Below are positions 10,948 through 20,540 of a stretch of DNA of 64,000 nucleotides, in pieces. The first letter of the stretch is position 1. Every line of letters starts with the position of its first letter. The translations under genes were made by a program, and so were the position numbers. Below the pieces are notes generated by a model. The model did no database searches. It worked only from the letters and a program-made list of their open reading frames with translations, and was not told where the DNA came from. Source of the stretch: Chaunax sp. Z400 (Eukaryota > Chordata > Actinopteri > Lophiiformes > Chaunacidae); NCBI GenBank assembly GCA_037577475.1, contig CM075184.1, forward strand, positions 3,590,594 to 3,654,593, in the 5' to 3' direction.

Positions 10948-13160
10948 GCCAGGGGCTCAGCTGGCTGGGTTGTATTCCTGCTATTTCCTTATTGGTAGAA
11001 CCAGATCCAGAACCAGAGCCAGCTGTAGAGAGTTCACAGCGAAACAGGACACACATGCTTCAATTTGTCCATCTTCTGGGTTTTTACGAAAATAACTGAA
11101 ACCACCTGTGGGGCTGTGGAAGACATTAACTTTAACATAAATGATTCCTACTGCTATGGGATGGAGCAGTCATCACAATGGACATCAACACTCGTCACAC
11201 ACAGGATGCTTGACTGGCTGATGTGTGGCAGGTGAATGAATGTGTCAACCAGTGTCATGAAATACAGGGAGTATTAGTTAAGTGCTAGAGGTACTCATTG
11301 TTTCCAAAAACATTAAGTGTGAATGGACTATTATTTGCTTTACACTGGTAAGGTTAGATCACTTAAAGGACACATTATTTCCTGTACTATTAAAGCAGGA
11401 AAATAAAAACCATCAACAGAATAATTTAAAACAGGTTTCTAATGTTAAAACACTCAGCCTGTCTCCATTTAGTCAGGAATAGAAACAGGTAATTAGGAGA
11501 ATAATAGCACGGGCAGTCGGAGGAGTAGGAAGAACTTTAATTTGGAATTAGCATTTCCACTAAAACAATAATTGACTGAAAAATAATCAGGCCTCCCTCA
11601 GCTGGAAGCTTTTTAAACTGATGGGATGGTTGTGTTATTTTTTTCATTTTCTTTGAATTCCTTTCTCGCTCAAGGACATGTACAACGAGTCTCTTTGATT
11701 AAATGTTCTTGAGTTCTGCAGCTTTTCAGAATTCACTGTCAGTCCTGACTTAATCATACAGTGTTTATTGGCTGCTTTGAACTATGTATATTGCTAAGTG
11801 CGAGTTGGAGGATAACAAACTTAATCTCTGTTCTGTAACATGCCGTCATTACAATTTCAATTACAATTTGCAATTTCCATGATTTTACCGATGAAAAGTG
11901 TTTCCAAACTGCTTGCGAAATCACAGACATTGCTGTTTAAGGATGACTGGTGTTGCATATTTTGTTGATGAATGTGTAGGATGGAAGATTAAGAGGTCTG
12001 TCAGAATCAACAAAAAGCTGTATGCCAGTCCTTTGAGATTCATCTGTACCACAATACAGCAATTTAACTTTGACAGCTGCATTGAGGGAGTTTTAAAAAT
12101 GCAGGTAAGCAAATAAAACCCATTTAAGAAAGCAGATCAGTCAACCCTGCATATTTCAAAGATAAGGGTTGCATCCAATCTACTGAAGTAATAATAGTTT
12201 TCTGCAAAGTTGTCGTCATACTTTACTTTCAGTTTTGTTTCTTGTCCCTGAACATGTTTAAATAAACCCATATGCATGCACTAATTCCTCAGAACGTCTG
12301 ATAAGATGAAGAGAGAAAAGGCCATTTATCCCAGTATGGCTTACTCACTCTGAATGGATGAATCTGGTTTTATTTGGCCTTCTGAGGTCATTCGGCTTCA
12401 GGGAAGATCTCTATGGACTATCTACCTGAACCATCCATTAATCTCCTTTAACCGCTTGCTGGTTATGCAAGAGCCCTGTTGTCAAAATGATATAAAGGCA
12501 AGTCATTCCACCAGGAAAAAAGTAGTCAGTGTTTGACCTGTAATTGCCGTATTATCCATGTGTTCATTGTCACCCACCACAATGTTATAATGTGTTCCTG
12601 TCGTCAAAAGGTTTGGGTAATGGTGATTTTTATTCAATAAAAAGAGGCATAAAGTTTACAGGTGATTTCTATCAGGTAGGACCAGCCTCATAGCATCTAT
12701 TCCTTCAGAGCTGAACTTCCCGATGAGAGAAGCTGATCTGAGACATTCAGGAACTCCTGTCAGTGTTGTTTATATGCACAAAGACCTCTCACATTGCCAG
12801 AAGCTATAGGCTGGCAGGAAAAAAAGATGTGGCAGCAACCAAAGTGATGCACTCCTCAGAACATGTGAAAAAGGTTCTTTTAAAGGGATGTCAACCTGGT
12901 GATGTGTGAAGCACCTTTATGTATTTCTTTGGGAAATAAACAAAAGGGTGTCGGAGCCAGAAGGTGAACCTCTATATTTATCAGTTGGTTTGTATTTCAG
13001 TCCTCACGTGTGTTTAGAAGCTGCAGGTAATGACTAGTAGAGTACAAGTTGTTCTCTGGGTAGGTCATCTGGGTTTATCCTTACGGACATGGGGGGAAGC
13101 TTGGATGCCGCAAAGGAGCCTGTAACTGCTGGTCTCTCAGATAAGGTGGTTCAGACATGG
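10948..13160. other. Intergenic; nothing recognised
   Basis: No repeat family or exon can be supported. ORFs are under 75 codons with no known motif. Confidence 0.5.
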
Positions 13161-13164
13161 ATGC

Positions 13165-13345
13165 CTTCCCTGTGGAGTAATTCTGGATAGATCCAAATAG
13201 TCTGACACCTTGGGGCAGACCCAAAACACGAAGGGAGGATTGTAAATCCCACCTGGCCTGAGAATGCCTCAGGATCCCCCCCAAAGAGCTGAATGATGTG
13301 GCTCTGGAGAGGAGCACTTTGAGGCCCTGGATGGATATTGCCACT
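13165..13345 (+). pseudogene. RTE/Rex3-like LINE 3' remnant
   Basis: At 13231-13320 the plus strand reads RREDCKSHLA, a stop, then ECLRIPPKELNDVALER. This matches the conserved RTE/Rex3 C-terminal pattern W-R-D-Y-I-S-x-LAWERLGIPxEEL. One in-frame TGA replaces the expected Trp. The longer ORFs on the opposite strand are shadows. Confidence 0.55.
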
Positions 13346-14280
13346 GTGATTAATAGAAAATAGACAGATGGCTATGGTTATGGGCATGAGTCAATGCAGT
13401 CTATCCAGTAAACCGCAGACCATGTCTTCAAGTAATGGGGTGACAAAGAAACCTAGGACCACCACAGAATAAGAATTAATAAATTAGTTAAATGCAAAAA
13501 ACACAAATTAAACAATTAAACTATTTATTGATATCATATATATTCAACCCATACACAGTAATGCCCTGAAAAGACAATATTTGAATAATGTTTCATCACC
13601 AGACCCTACCCCACCACTACCGACATATAGAAAGGTTTTTTTTTCTTTCCCTCTGGGAGCAGCCTCTGCAGGGTGTGAACTCTCTCATTTGGAGGGCTGG
13701 GGAGTCCATATGGCCGTCAGTGCTGCTCACACGATCTGATGAGCCTTATTTTAGTAGAAGGCACCCTGCTGCCTCTAAGTAGCTAATTTGGGCCCATGGA
13801 AATTAAATGTCTGCACTCTGTGTTTACTGTAAGGCACAACTCCATTTGTACTCTAATGATCCCAACCGAGAGAACGCTATCAAGGCTCAATCAACTTTAA
13901 CAGCACGGTTCTAAGCATCAAATCATCACAACTCCATTTCTCTAAATTGTATATTATAGTGTTATTAAACTATTGAAAAATTGGAACATTATAATCACAA
14001 GTCTTAATGTTTGTCTTTGATTTAGAGAGAATGCCTTAGCTGAGAGAAAAAAGAAACTTTACATGATTTAAAAATGAGAACTGCAAAGAGGACAGGAGCC
14101 TGACTCAACGGTGGTGGTTTTCCTTCACAGATTCCATTGCTGTGTAGAACTCAGGGTGTCCATGGGTGGTGTGTGGTTTCAGGATCCCTTCCCTTTTCTT
14201 GTCCAGGCTGCTGTGGTAAGCCTTCGCTCTGTTTGTTTTTTTGCCCCTGTTTGTTTCCTGTATTTTTAAAGAAGCTATTT
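13346..14280. other. Intergenic; nothing recognised
   Basis: No exon or repeat family is evident. Confidence 0.45.
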
Positions 14281-14347
14281 TTTACATAATTGTAAAAACA
14301 AATCATGCTTTAAAATTATAATAATTAATTATAATAATTTGAACTTG

Positions 14348-14349
<2 letters not shown>

Positions 14350-14417
<68 letters not shown>
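14350..14417. repeat. (TA)n microsatellite
   Basis: About 34 uninterrupted TA dinucleotides in the first copy of the tandem duplication. Confidence 0.95.
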
Positions 14418-14420
<3 letters not shown>

Positions 14421-14559
14421 ATAATTGTATTATAAATTATACTATACTTTTGTATGGAATCACATCTCCAGATCATGTAAATGTAAATAATAATTAATTG
14501 TAATAATTTTAATTTTAATTATATTTATATACAGTATATTATATATAGGTAAATATATA

Positions 14560-14637
14560 CAGTACCAGTCAATAGTTTAGACACAGTTACCCATCCACTT
14601 GAATGGGAAACTGTGTCCAAATTTTTGACTGGTAGTG
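14560..14637 (-). mobile_element. 78-bp palindromic Tc1-type mini-element, copy A
   Basis: Starts CAGTACCAGTCAATAGTTTA and ends TTTTTGACTGGTAGTG, flanked by TA on both sides. Its two halves are inverted repeats, and the end motif (CASTACCAGTCAAWARTTTR) resembles the tips of fish Tc1-like transposons. It may be two TIRs with nothing between them. It matches copy B (55929-56006) in reverse orientation with only a few differences. Confidence 0.75.
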
Positions 14638-14939
14638 TATATTATATATCTATATATATATATATATATATTTATATAATATATATGATATATTTTTATA
14701 TATATATATATATGATATATAAAAATATATCATATATATTATATATTAATGTATACATATACCATATATATTATATATTTATATATATAATTTATTATAT
14801 ATTTTATTTATAATAATTGTATTATAAATTATACGATACTTTTGTATGGAATCACATCTCCAGCCCATGATAATGTAAACCTGTGTGATCTCTGGACCCT
14901 GAATTAGTGGTAGAGCCTTCTTTTTTTTTTTCTTTTTTT

Positions 14940-14945
14940 TTTAAT
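14940..14945 (-). terminator. Candidate poly(A) signal of the HIPK-like gene
   Basis: ATTAAA on the minus strand about 215 bp past the stop codon, followed at once by a genomic A-rich run (T-rich on plus, 14918-14940). No AATAAA was noticed in the 3' UTR between the stop and this site. The A-run could make any cDNA end look internally primed, so the true 3' end may differ. Confidence 0.3.
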
Positions 14946-15158
14946 GAACCATAAAATATACACAAAATACATAAACAACAAATAAAATAAGAGCAATTTT
15001 TCTCAGAGGTTAAGCCTTCTGACTATTTCGTGGGGAGAAATTCCCCAGGTGGTGTTGTTGATCTAAATATCATTAACACCTTGTACTGTCTGCTAACATT
15101 CCATTCCATGTCCCCTGCACATGCCACACATAGTTACCCAGAAATAATGAAATTATAA

Positions 15159-18100
15159 TTAGTCCTCCACATTTGGATGCAAGCAGCAACAAAGTGAATT
15201 CTTCACTCCACGAAATATTCTGGAAATCCTCTTCAAGAATTTCCGCATGCGACCAGAGGAGGCTGGGACATCAGGTGTGATCTCTGTTGGTGTAGCTCCT
15301 TCAAAAGACTTGGCAGTTAAATCCTCATCTTTGGAACATTGATGTTGTCCTCCATCAGATGAGCAGACATCTGGATGTTCTTCATCTGATACAGGAGGTA
15401 CCACTCCATCAGAGTAGCAGGCAACTGGATCTTCATTGCCGGAGTCAGTGACTGGACATTCATCAGATGACCCTGTGGTGAGACCATCGTCATCATAAAC
15501 CCCATTAGAGGACTCTTGGGAAGATCGGTAATCTTCTGAGCTGTACAGGCTGTCTGCTGAAAACACTGGGCACTCGTTCATGACAGCTTGAGAGGCCTCC
15601 AAACTGGAACAAGAATGACAATCAGTTGGTGAATCACTCAATCCATTAATGACACACAGTCCATCCAACAATGATATCTACTAGCAGACACACAGTCACT
15701 TACTAGGCTCTGTTGTCAGGGTGCCTGATCAGGTGGTCCATTGTAATGAAAGGGTGCTGCAGAGCTTGATTGGCTGACATTCTCTTATTCCCGTCAACAT
15801 GCAGCAGCTGCTTCAGAAGGTCCCCAAAAGCAATCCTGTCCTCAAATTCAGCATCCCCGTCTGTTGGATAGACCTGGATTTGGAAACAGATTCAGTTCAG
15901 TTGATCCAGTCCCTACTTCTCAGAGACGGGTAATTAACAAGTGCTGCTTCAGTCTTAACTCATACAACAGAAAGTGCTTACATTAACCAGGTCTTCCAGA
16001 GAGCTGAGCAGGTTGGCTTCTGTGCATTCTTCTGCCATCTAAAGAGACAGAATATTCATGAGGACCATTTCACAATAGTTGACATAATATAAGAAGAACA
16101 TGGTTACTCAACCCTTACCCTCCACGTAGAACCATCAGCAGTTTCATCCTCAATGAATATCTGCTGGGTATATTTCCCAGCACGGAGCAGGTGGTCCTCC
16201 GGCTGACCCACAAGCTTAAACACGAGCTTTATCTGCAGATAAAAAATACAGAGTCACATCAGTTGATATTCTGCATAAGGTCACCTCTTGGCTGTGTACA
16301 TTTGAGGTAGCTGACCTACCATCTCGTACTCCGAGGAAGCATTGATGAGGTCTTGACCCAGGTAGAGGAAGGCCAGGGTGCAGGCGACTCCCCATACATC
16401 GATGGCCTCAGTGAAGGGCAGGCCAAGGTAAACCTCTGGAGCCCTAAGGAGGGAAGACAAGAGTCAAAGATGACAAACGCGTGGCATGCTATGAAGATCA
16501 AGAGAACGTGGATGTTTAAATGAAGGACATAAGCTCTTCTAGATGAATGAATGAGCATTGCAGGGTAAAGATACCTGTATGAAGGTGCCTGACAAATCAG
16601 TCCACACCAGACATCGGTCTCTGTCATGGCCCAGCCGAAGTCTACTAATTTCACCCTGTGGGGCTGGTGTTTTCTATCAACAAACATGATATTATCCGGT
16701 TTGATGTCAGCATGCAGGATATTGGCAGCCTTGAGTTCATTCAAAGCCATGAAAAGCTGCAGGAACAAACAGGAAAGGACAAGTTTAGGATTCAGTTTTC
16801 CATTTGCTAATATTTAGGACTAGCCATGCTCGGACAGAATCCACAGTTTTATTCTGTGGTGTTGATTTTGGAAAAGTTTCAGCTCCCAATGGCTGTTCCA
16901 TTGGTGTGTGAGTGTTTGTGTTACTGCTCCTAATGAGCAGGTGGCGCCTTGCATGGTACGAATGCCAGAACTGTATGAATGTTGCTGTGAATGTGTGAAT
17001 GCGTTGTGTTGTAAAGCGCTTTAAACTGTACGAGGTCAGGATATTTATCCTCTGTGAGATGTAAACTACTTGTGTAATCCTGCTAACAGACAGACAGACA
17101 ACCCTCAGTGAAAACATAATCTCCTTGTTGGAGGTAATAATACACACCTGCTTTGCAATAGGCCTAATCAAACCCAGAGTCAGTGGCTTCACTTCAGGAC
17201 ATTCGACCACGTTGGTGAGATTGTTGTCCAGCATTTCAAATACGAGACAGCTCCACCCTTTGTATTCAAACCGCTCAAAGAGCTTCATCATGAAACTGCT
17301 GCCTGGAATCAGGATTCTGATCTGTTCTAACATGAGCACCTGGGGAGAAAAGAAAGACATGACACTTCATAGTACAGTGATGGAGCATACAAAGTAAAAT
17401 TTAGGGAAACAGCAGTGTGTTTTTACAGTCAGATGGAATCCAAAGACCTACCTCATAGTCTACATCACACTGTTCAATAGTCTGCTTGAAAACCTTCACT
17501 GCCACTTCCTCTTTTGTTGTCTCATTCTGGCACCTGTACACATGACCAAAGCTGCCTGAACCAACCATCTCCAGAACAATGTAGCGAGTAGAGCTGCTGG
17601 ACAGAATATTTCCTTCCTCTTCCTTTTCCTCTTCCTTTTCCTCTTTCTTTTCCTCTTCCTTTTCCTTTTCCTCTCCCTTTTCCTTTTCCTCTTCCTCTTT
17701 CTTTTCCTCTTCCTCTTCCTTTATTTCTGTCAGTGCAACTGTGAGGAAAGACAGTGAACATGGAGATAAAATATGTGAAGTCTTGTGTTTGTCAGGCTCA
17801 ATGCATCAACAGAACATGCAATATTTCCAATAATTATCTCTTCATGACACAGAGCTGCTCTGTCCTGTTTCACTTTTTAAGGGGTAGTTTAAAAAAACAA
17901 AAACCTGATTGCTGGGTCTTCAACAGCTCACGCAGTGATGGATCAGCATATATTCTCTTATGATTCCCTTCAAGCACCAGCTGTCTCATGTGCTGCAACC
18001 CATTCCTTCTCTCCTCAATGTCGGAGTGGTCCTCTGGAAAGGTCTAGAATTGGAAACATATTCAGTTCCGTTGATCCAGTCCCTACCTCTCAAAGATATG

Positions 18101-18235
18101 TCATTAACAAATTTTGTTTCAGTCTTAATTCATACAACAGAGAGTGCTTACATTAGCGACAATATCCAGCTGCTCCAGCATCCACTTCTGCGTATTTGGC
18201 TTTATTTTCCTAATTGCTTGGTATTTCTGTGGCAT
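15159..18235 (-). CDS. HIPK-like protein kinase gene, 10 coding exons, 597 aa
   Basis: Exons on the minus strand: 18235-18152, 18043-17905, 17738-17452, 17339-17148, 16756-16575, 16443-16320, 16232-16119, 16038-15982, 15873-15704, 15603-15159 (stop TAA). All introns are GT-AG, phases agree throughout, and there is no internal stop. Residues 1-74 are a short N-terminal region; about 81-116 is a Glu/Lys-only tract. The kinase domain follows: glycine loop GSGSFG (134-139), AVKVF with ATP-binding Lys156, HADIKPDN with catalytic Asp251 and Asn256, DFG at 273-275, APE at 296-298, and IDVWGVACT in the C-lobe. The last exon is Ser/Asp/Glu-rich and ends in a basic helix plus a CCC cluster. HADIKPDN, the DFG-to-APE spacing and the exon 6 sequence fit the HIPK branch of CMGC kinases, which fish carry as expanded HIPK-like genes. 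It is therefore probably a cytoplasmic or nuclear Ser/Thr kinase; substrates cannot be inferred. Canonical HIPKs are about 1200 aa, so this is the short fish form. Start chosen at the ATG in AACAACATGCC with a TATA box upstream. Exons 1-2 are the least certain part. Confidence 0.82.
15874..15981 (-). repeat. Intron 8 of the kinase gene, paralogous to intron 1
   Basis: This 108-bp intron aligns without gaps to intron 1 at 18044-18151. I count 16 mismatches (about 85% identity), with both splice ends in register. Weaker similarity continues into the flanking exons. Confidence 0.85.
16890..17060 (-). repeat. Interspersed repeat fragment in kinase intron 4
   Basis: Intron 4 (16757-17147) holds a stretch with TGTAAAGCGCTTTA and a preceding GTGTGAATG motif, typical of the tail of a common fish interspersed repeat. 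Boundaries and family are unclear. Confidence 0.4.
17616..17724 (-). repeat. Coding GAA/AAG purine tract inside kinase exon 3
   Basis: Plus strand is an uninterrupted pyrimidine run of CTTCCT/CTTTTC-type units; on the minus strand it encodes 35-40 residues made only of Glu and Lys with one Gly. It sits directly upstream of the kinase domain, after the residues ALTEI. Hexamer-like units in phase with the frame suggest length can change by whole codons without breaking the ORF. Confidence 0.8.
18044..18151 (-). repeat. Intron 1 of the kinase gene, paralogous to intron 8
   Basis: The partner of 15874-15981, also 108 bp. Exon 2 starts TFPEDHSDIEERR and exon 9 starts VYPTDGDAEFEDR, a weak but positional match. 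Intron 1 therefore looks like a copy of the intron 8 segment, or the reverse. Confidence 0.85.
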
Positions 18236-18322
18236 GTTGTTGTTGGTAATTCTAAATATTCTGCTAAATGACTCTTGTCAAAAAAATATTAAACACAACA
18301 TAATCCAGCAAACATTGTGTAC

Positions 18323-18330
18323 CTTATATA
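18323..18330 (-). promoter_or_regulatory. Candidate TATA box of the HIPK-like gene
   Basis: On the minus strand the motif reads CTATATAAGG, 88-95 bp upstream of the proposed ATG at 18235. That would put transcription start near 18295 with a 5' UTR of about 60 bp. The end of a Harbinger-type element (18434) lies only about 100 bp further upstream, so the proximal promoter is very short or shared with the transposon. Motif and position are seen; function is inferred. Confidence 0.4.
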
Positions 18331-18653
18331 GGGTTGTTGGCTTTTATGACATTTTTCTGCTTTATTGTGTTATCTGTTGCTATGGTTTTTAGAACTGTCA
18401 CTCATCTTTACCACATGTGCCTTTGATGTCATAGGCCCCGTTTCCACGTCATCGTTTTACCGAAACGCGTTCACACAGAAACGTTTCCAATACGATCCCC
18501 GTTACCACGACAACGCAAATACGACTGAAAACGCTGTAGTGTGCATGCCAGGGCAGGAAGTGACGGTGTAACTTCTCACAATCAACACCACAAAATAAGA
18601 GGATGCGCCTGCGTAGAAAGACGTTCTCCACAGTGAGTAAACATAAACAACAC

Positions 18654-19348
18654 ATGGCGAATACACGAAGGAACTGCGGAGATGCGGAGAATTTCTTATG
18701 GACGGACGACGAAGTGGAATTGATTTTGCGAGTGACTCTCGACTACAAGGCGACCGAATCCGGTCCTCGATCCCTGCTTCGGAGTCCTCGGTCCCGTTTG
18801 AGCCACCAAGCTGCAACGAGGATACAGTTTGCAGCGACCTCCAGCCTGAAGTGATCGAGAGGCGACGAGACTTCAGGCTGGTTTGTTAACAACTCTTACA
18901 ACGCATTTGAGATATTTGCTACACTGTCTGCTGTTGCAGGAACTCAGAGGACAGCATATAGCATAGAGAAAAACATGCGTTTGGGGCTTTGTTAACATGA
19001 AACTTAGCAGAGCTGTTGCATTGGATCGTTTTAGATTGTATGTGTACCAAGTGGAGGAGCCACTGAGCCTATATGTAGTTCTTAGCTCACTGTGAGACAC
19101 ATAGATGTTAGCAGTATGTTATGCAAAAACACCTTAGGCACAGTTTGCTGCCCGTTACAGTTCCCATTCCAATGAATATGTTCTCCTCTGCCCTTTTCGA
19201 GGCAAAGCTCAACAGCCACAGAGAGGACAGGCTGAAGAGGACATTGTGCACAGATCCAGCTGTGCAGGAGGACCTCCAGATAAAGAAAAGAATGGTCAAC
19301 CTTCTGGAGGACTCAGAGAAGCACAGAAAGGCTGGACAAGTTGACTGA
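18654..19348 (+). pseudogene. Myb/SANT-like Harbinger accessory ORF remnant
   Basis: The ATG starts MANTRRNCGDAENFLWTDDE, continuing VELILRVTLDYKATE, which resembles the Trp-containing first helix of transposon Myb/SANT-like domains. The frame then breaks. Homology seems to return at 19175-19348 (AKLNSHREDRLKRTLCTD, then RMVNLLEDSEKHRK) and in another frame at 19341-19490 (TINNGFAMLQNFMLQPQPQH). Frameshifts show it is dead. Confidence 0.5.
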
Positions 19349-19992
19349 CAGCTTCACAAGAAGAACACATACTATAAACAATGGATTTGCAATGCTGCAG
19401 AATTTCATGTTACAGCCACAACCCCAACATACATCTGGTCATGGTGGCACATACATGCAAGGACCCCCACCTGGCTTTATTCACATCCACATACACCATA
19501 TGGACAAACTCCCCAGCACCCACAGGCACATGGTTACTCATACAGACGTGCTTTGCTACAGGAGGGCATCCAGGATGACAGGGCAGAATAAAAAGAGTAG
19601 CACAGATGTATGCTCCATGACACTTTATGCCCCTCTTTTCAGTTTATTGTAATTTGTGTTTTTAAAAAAAAATATTTACCAGTGTTCTGTGTATTTTAAA
19701 GCTGTGGGTGTTTGAGTTGCATTTTCATTACAATAAGTAAATTGGAACAAGTTGTTGCTGTAATTTTGACAGATTTATTTAAATCCACACAATCGGTGGA
19801 AAACATCAGTAAAAAGGTCAACATGAACTGCTGAGTAATCACAAAAAAATGACATAATATGCAGCATAAAATTGCATGCGATACAGTGTTCAGTACAGGG
19901 CACAAAGTAGACCAATGATGTGTTGCTGTAGAGAAATGTGATGAACAAAGCTGATTGGAGATAAATCTGTCATGTTACCTTGCATTGAAAAA

Positions 19993-20280
19993 TCAACAAC
20001 AGTGTGTTGTGGCCCTGGTATTTGGGGTCATGATGACGATTCTTCTTGCTCTCTTCCCACCTCCCTCATTACAGTCAGTGAGATAGTTGTTGCTCTGTGT
20101 GGGAGGCTGGCAGTCCCGGTCACATTGCATGGCTCCTAACACAGACTGTTTTGGTACAGTCTCCTGACTGGCCTCACAGTCATTATGGAGAGCAAAGTAT
20201 GCATAAATAACATGAGGTAAATCATCATGATTTATGTCCATATGTCCCACCATCTGCTTGTTCTCCCAGGTCTGGTCCAA
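19993..20280 (-). pseudogene. Harbinger transposase C-terminal remnant
   Basis: The minus frame includes INHDDLPHVIYAYFALHNDC followed by E. This matches the ALHNxCE block near the C-terminus of Harbinger/HARBI1-type transposases. Upstream catalytic D-D-E blocks are missing or too decayed to see. Confidence 0.5.
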
Positions 20281-20299
20281 AAACGTCTGTGGGTTACAC

Positions 20300-20540
20300 T
20301 CCGCCGACGTAGAGGTACTTCACCTTTGGCATGTTTATACATGTTGAAACTTCAAGACCACTATCAGGGAGATTATATTTCCATCACTGTTTGTCTGTTT
20401 GCTCTTTTGTTTCGTTGATGATTAGCTGAATATCTCAAAAAGGTCTTGACACATTGTGGCCCTTAGAATAAGGGAGAGGTTGGAGAGTTTGCAGTCTTGG
20501 CAAAGTTCTCCTCTTTCTGAGTGCCTTTCTAGTTTTATGT
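20300..20540 (+). repeat. Degraded CCTCCGCCAAGG-type repeat copy
   Basis: ACTGTTTGTCTGTTTGCTC, GAATATCTCAAAAAGGT, and the ending CTTGGCAAAGTTCTCC, then TTTCTGAGTGCCTTTCTAG, match the family seen at 325 and 8670-10761, more diverged. Confidence 0.4.

Larger units (their letters stand above)
14281..14861 (+). repeat. TA-rich tandem duplication
   Basis: The stretch ending TATGGAATCACATCTCCAG occurs at 14419-14470 and again at 14810-14861 with one mismatch in about 50 bp. The preceding AATAATTAATTATAATAATT context is also duplicated (about 14300-14350 and 14485-14525). The second copy is longer because it contains the 78-bp palindromic element and its own TA run. Confidence 0.7.
18434..20290. 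mobile_element. Decayed PIF/Harbinger-type element with two convergent ORF remnants
   Basis: The left end GGCCCCGTTTCCACGTCATC matches the end of the MITE at 54354. Homology continues through GCATGCCAGGGCAG and ACCACAAAATAAG. Inside are a Myb/SANT-like ORF remnant on plus and a transposase C-terminal remnant on minus. A second ORF with a Myb-type domain is a known Harbinger feature. The right end was not found; it may have been lost beside the repeat at 20300-20540. Confidence 0.6.

Noticed and set aside
13081..13387. Minus-strand ORFs of 87 and 78 codons
   Set aside because: Antisense shadow of the RTE/Rex3-like remnant on the plus strand.
16316..16768. 150-codon minus ORF with kinase motifs as a stand-alone gene
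   Set aside because: Only 16575-16756 is exon; the rest is intron read-through past a GT donor. It belongs to the ten-exon gene.
17522..17761. 79-codon Gly/Arg/Lys ORF at the kinase gene
   Set aside because: It is the wrong frame of kinase exon 3; the true frame gives the Glu/Lys tract and glycine loop with proper splice sites.
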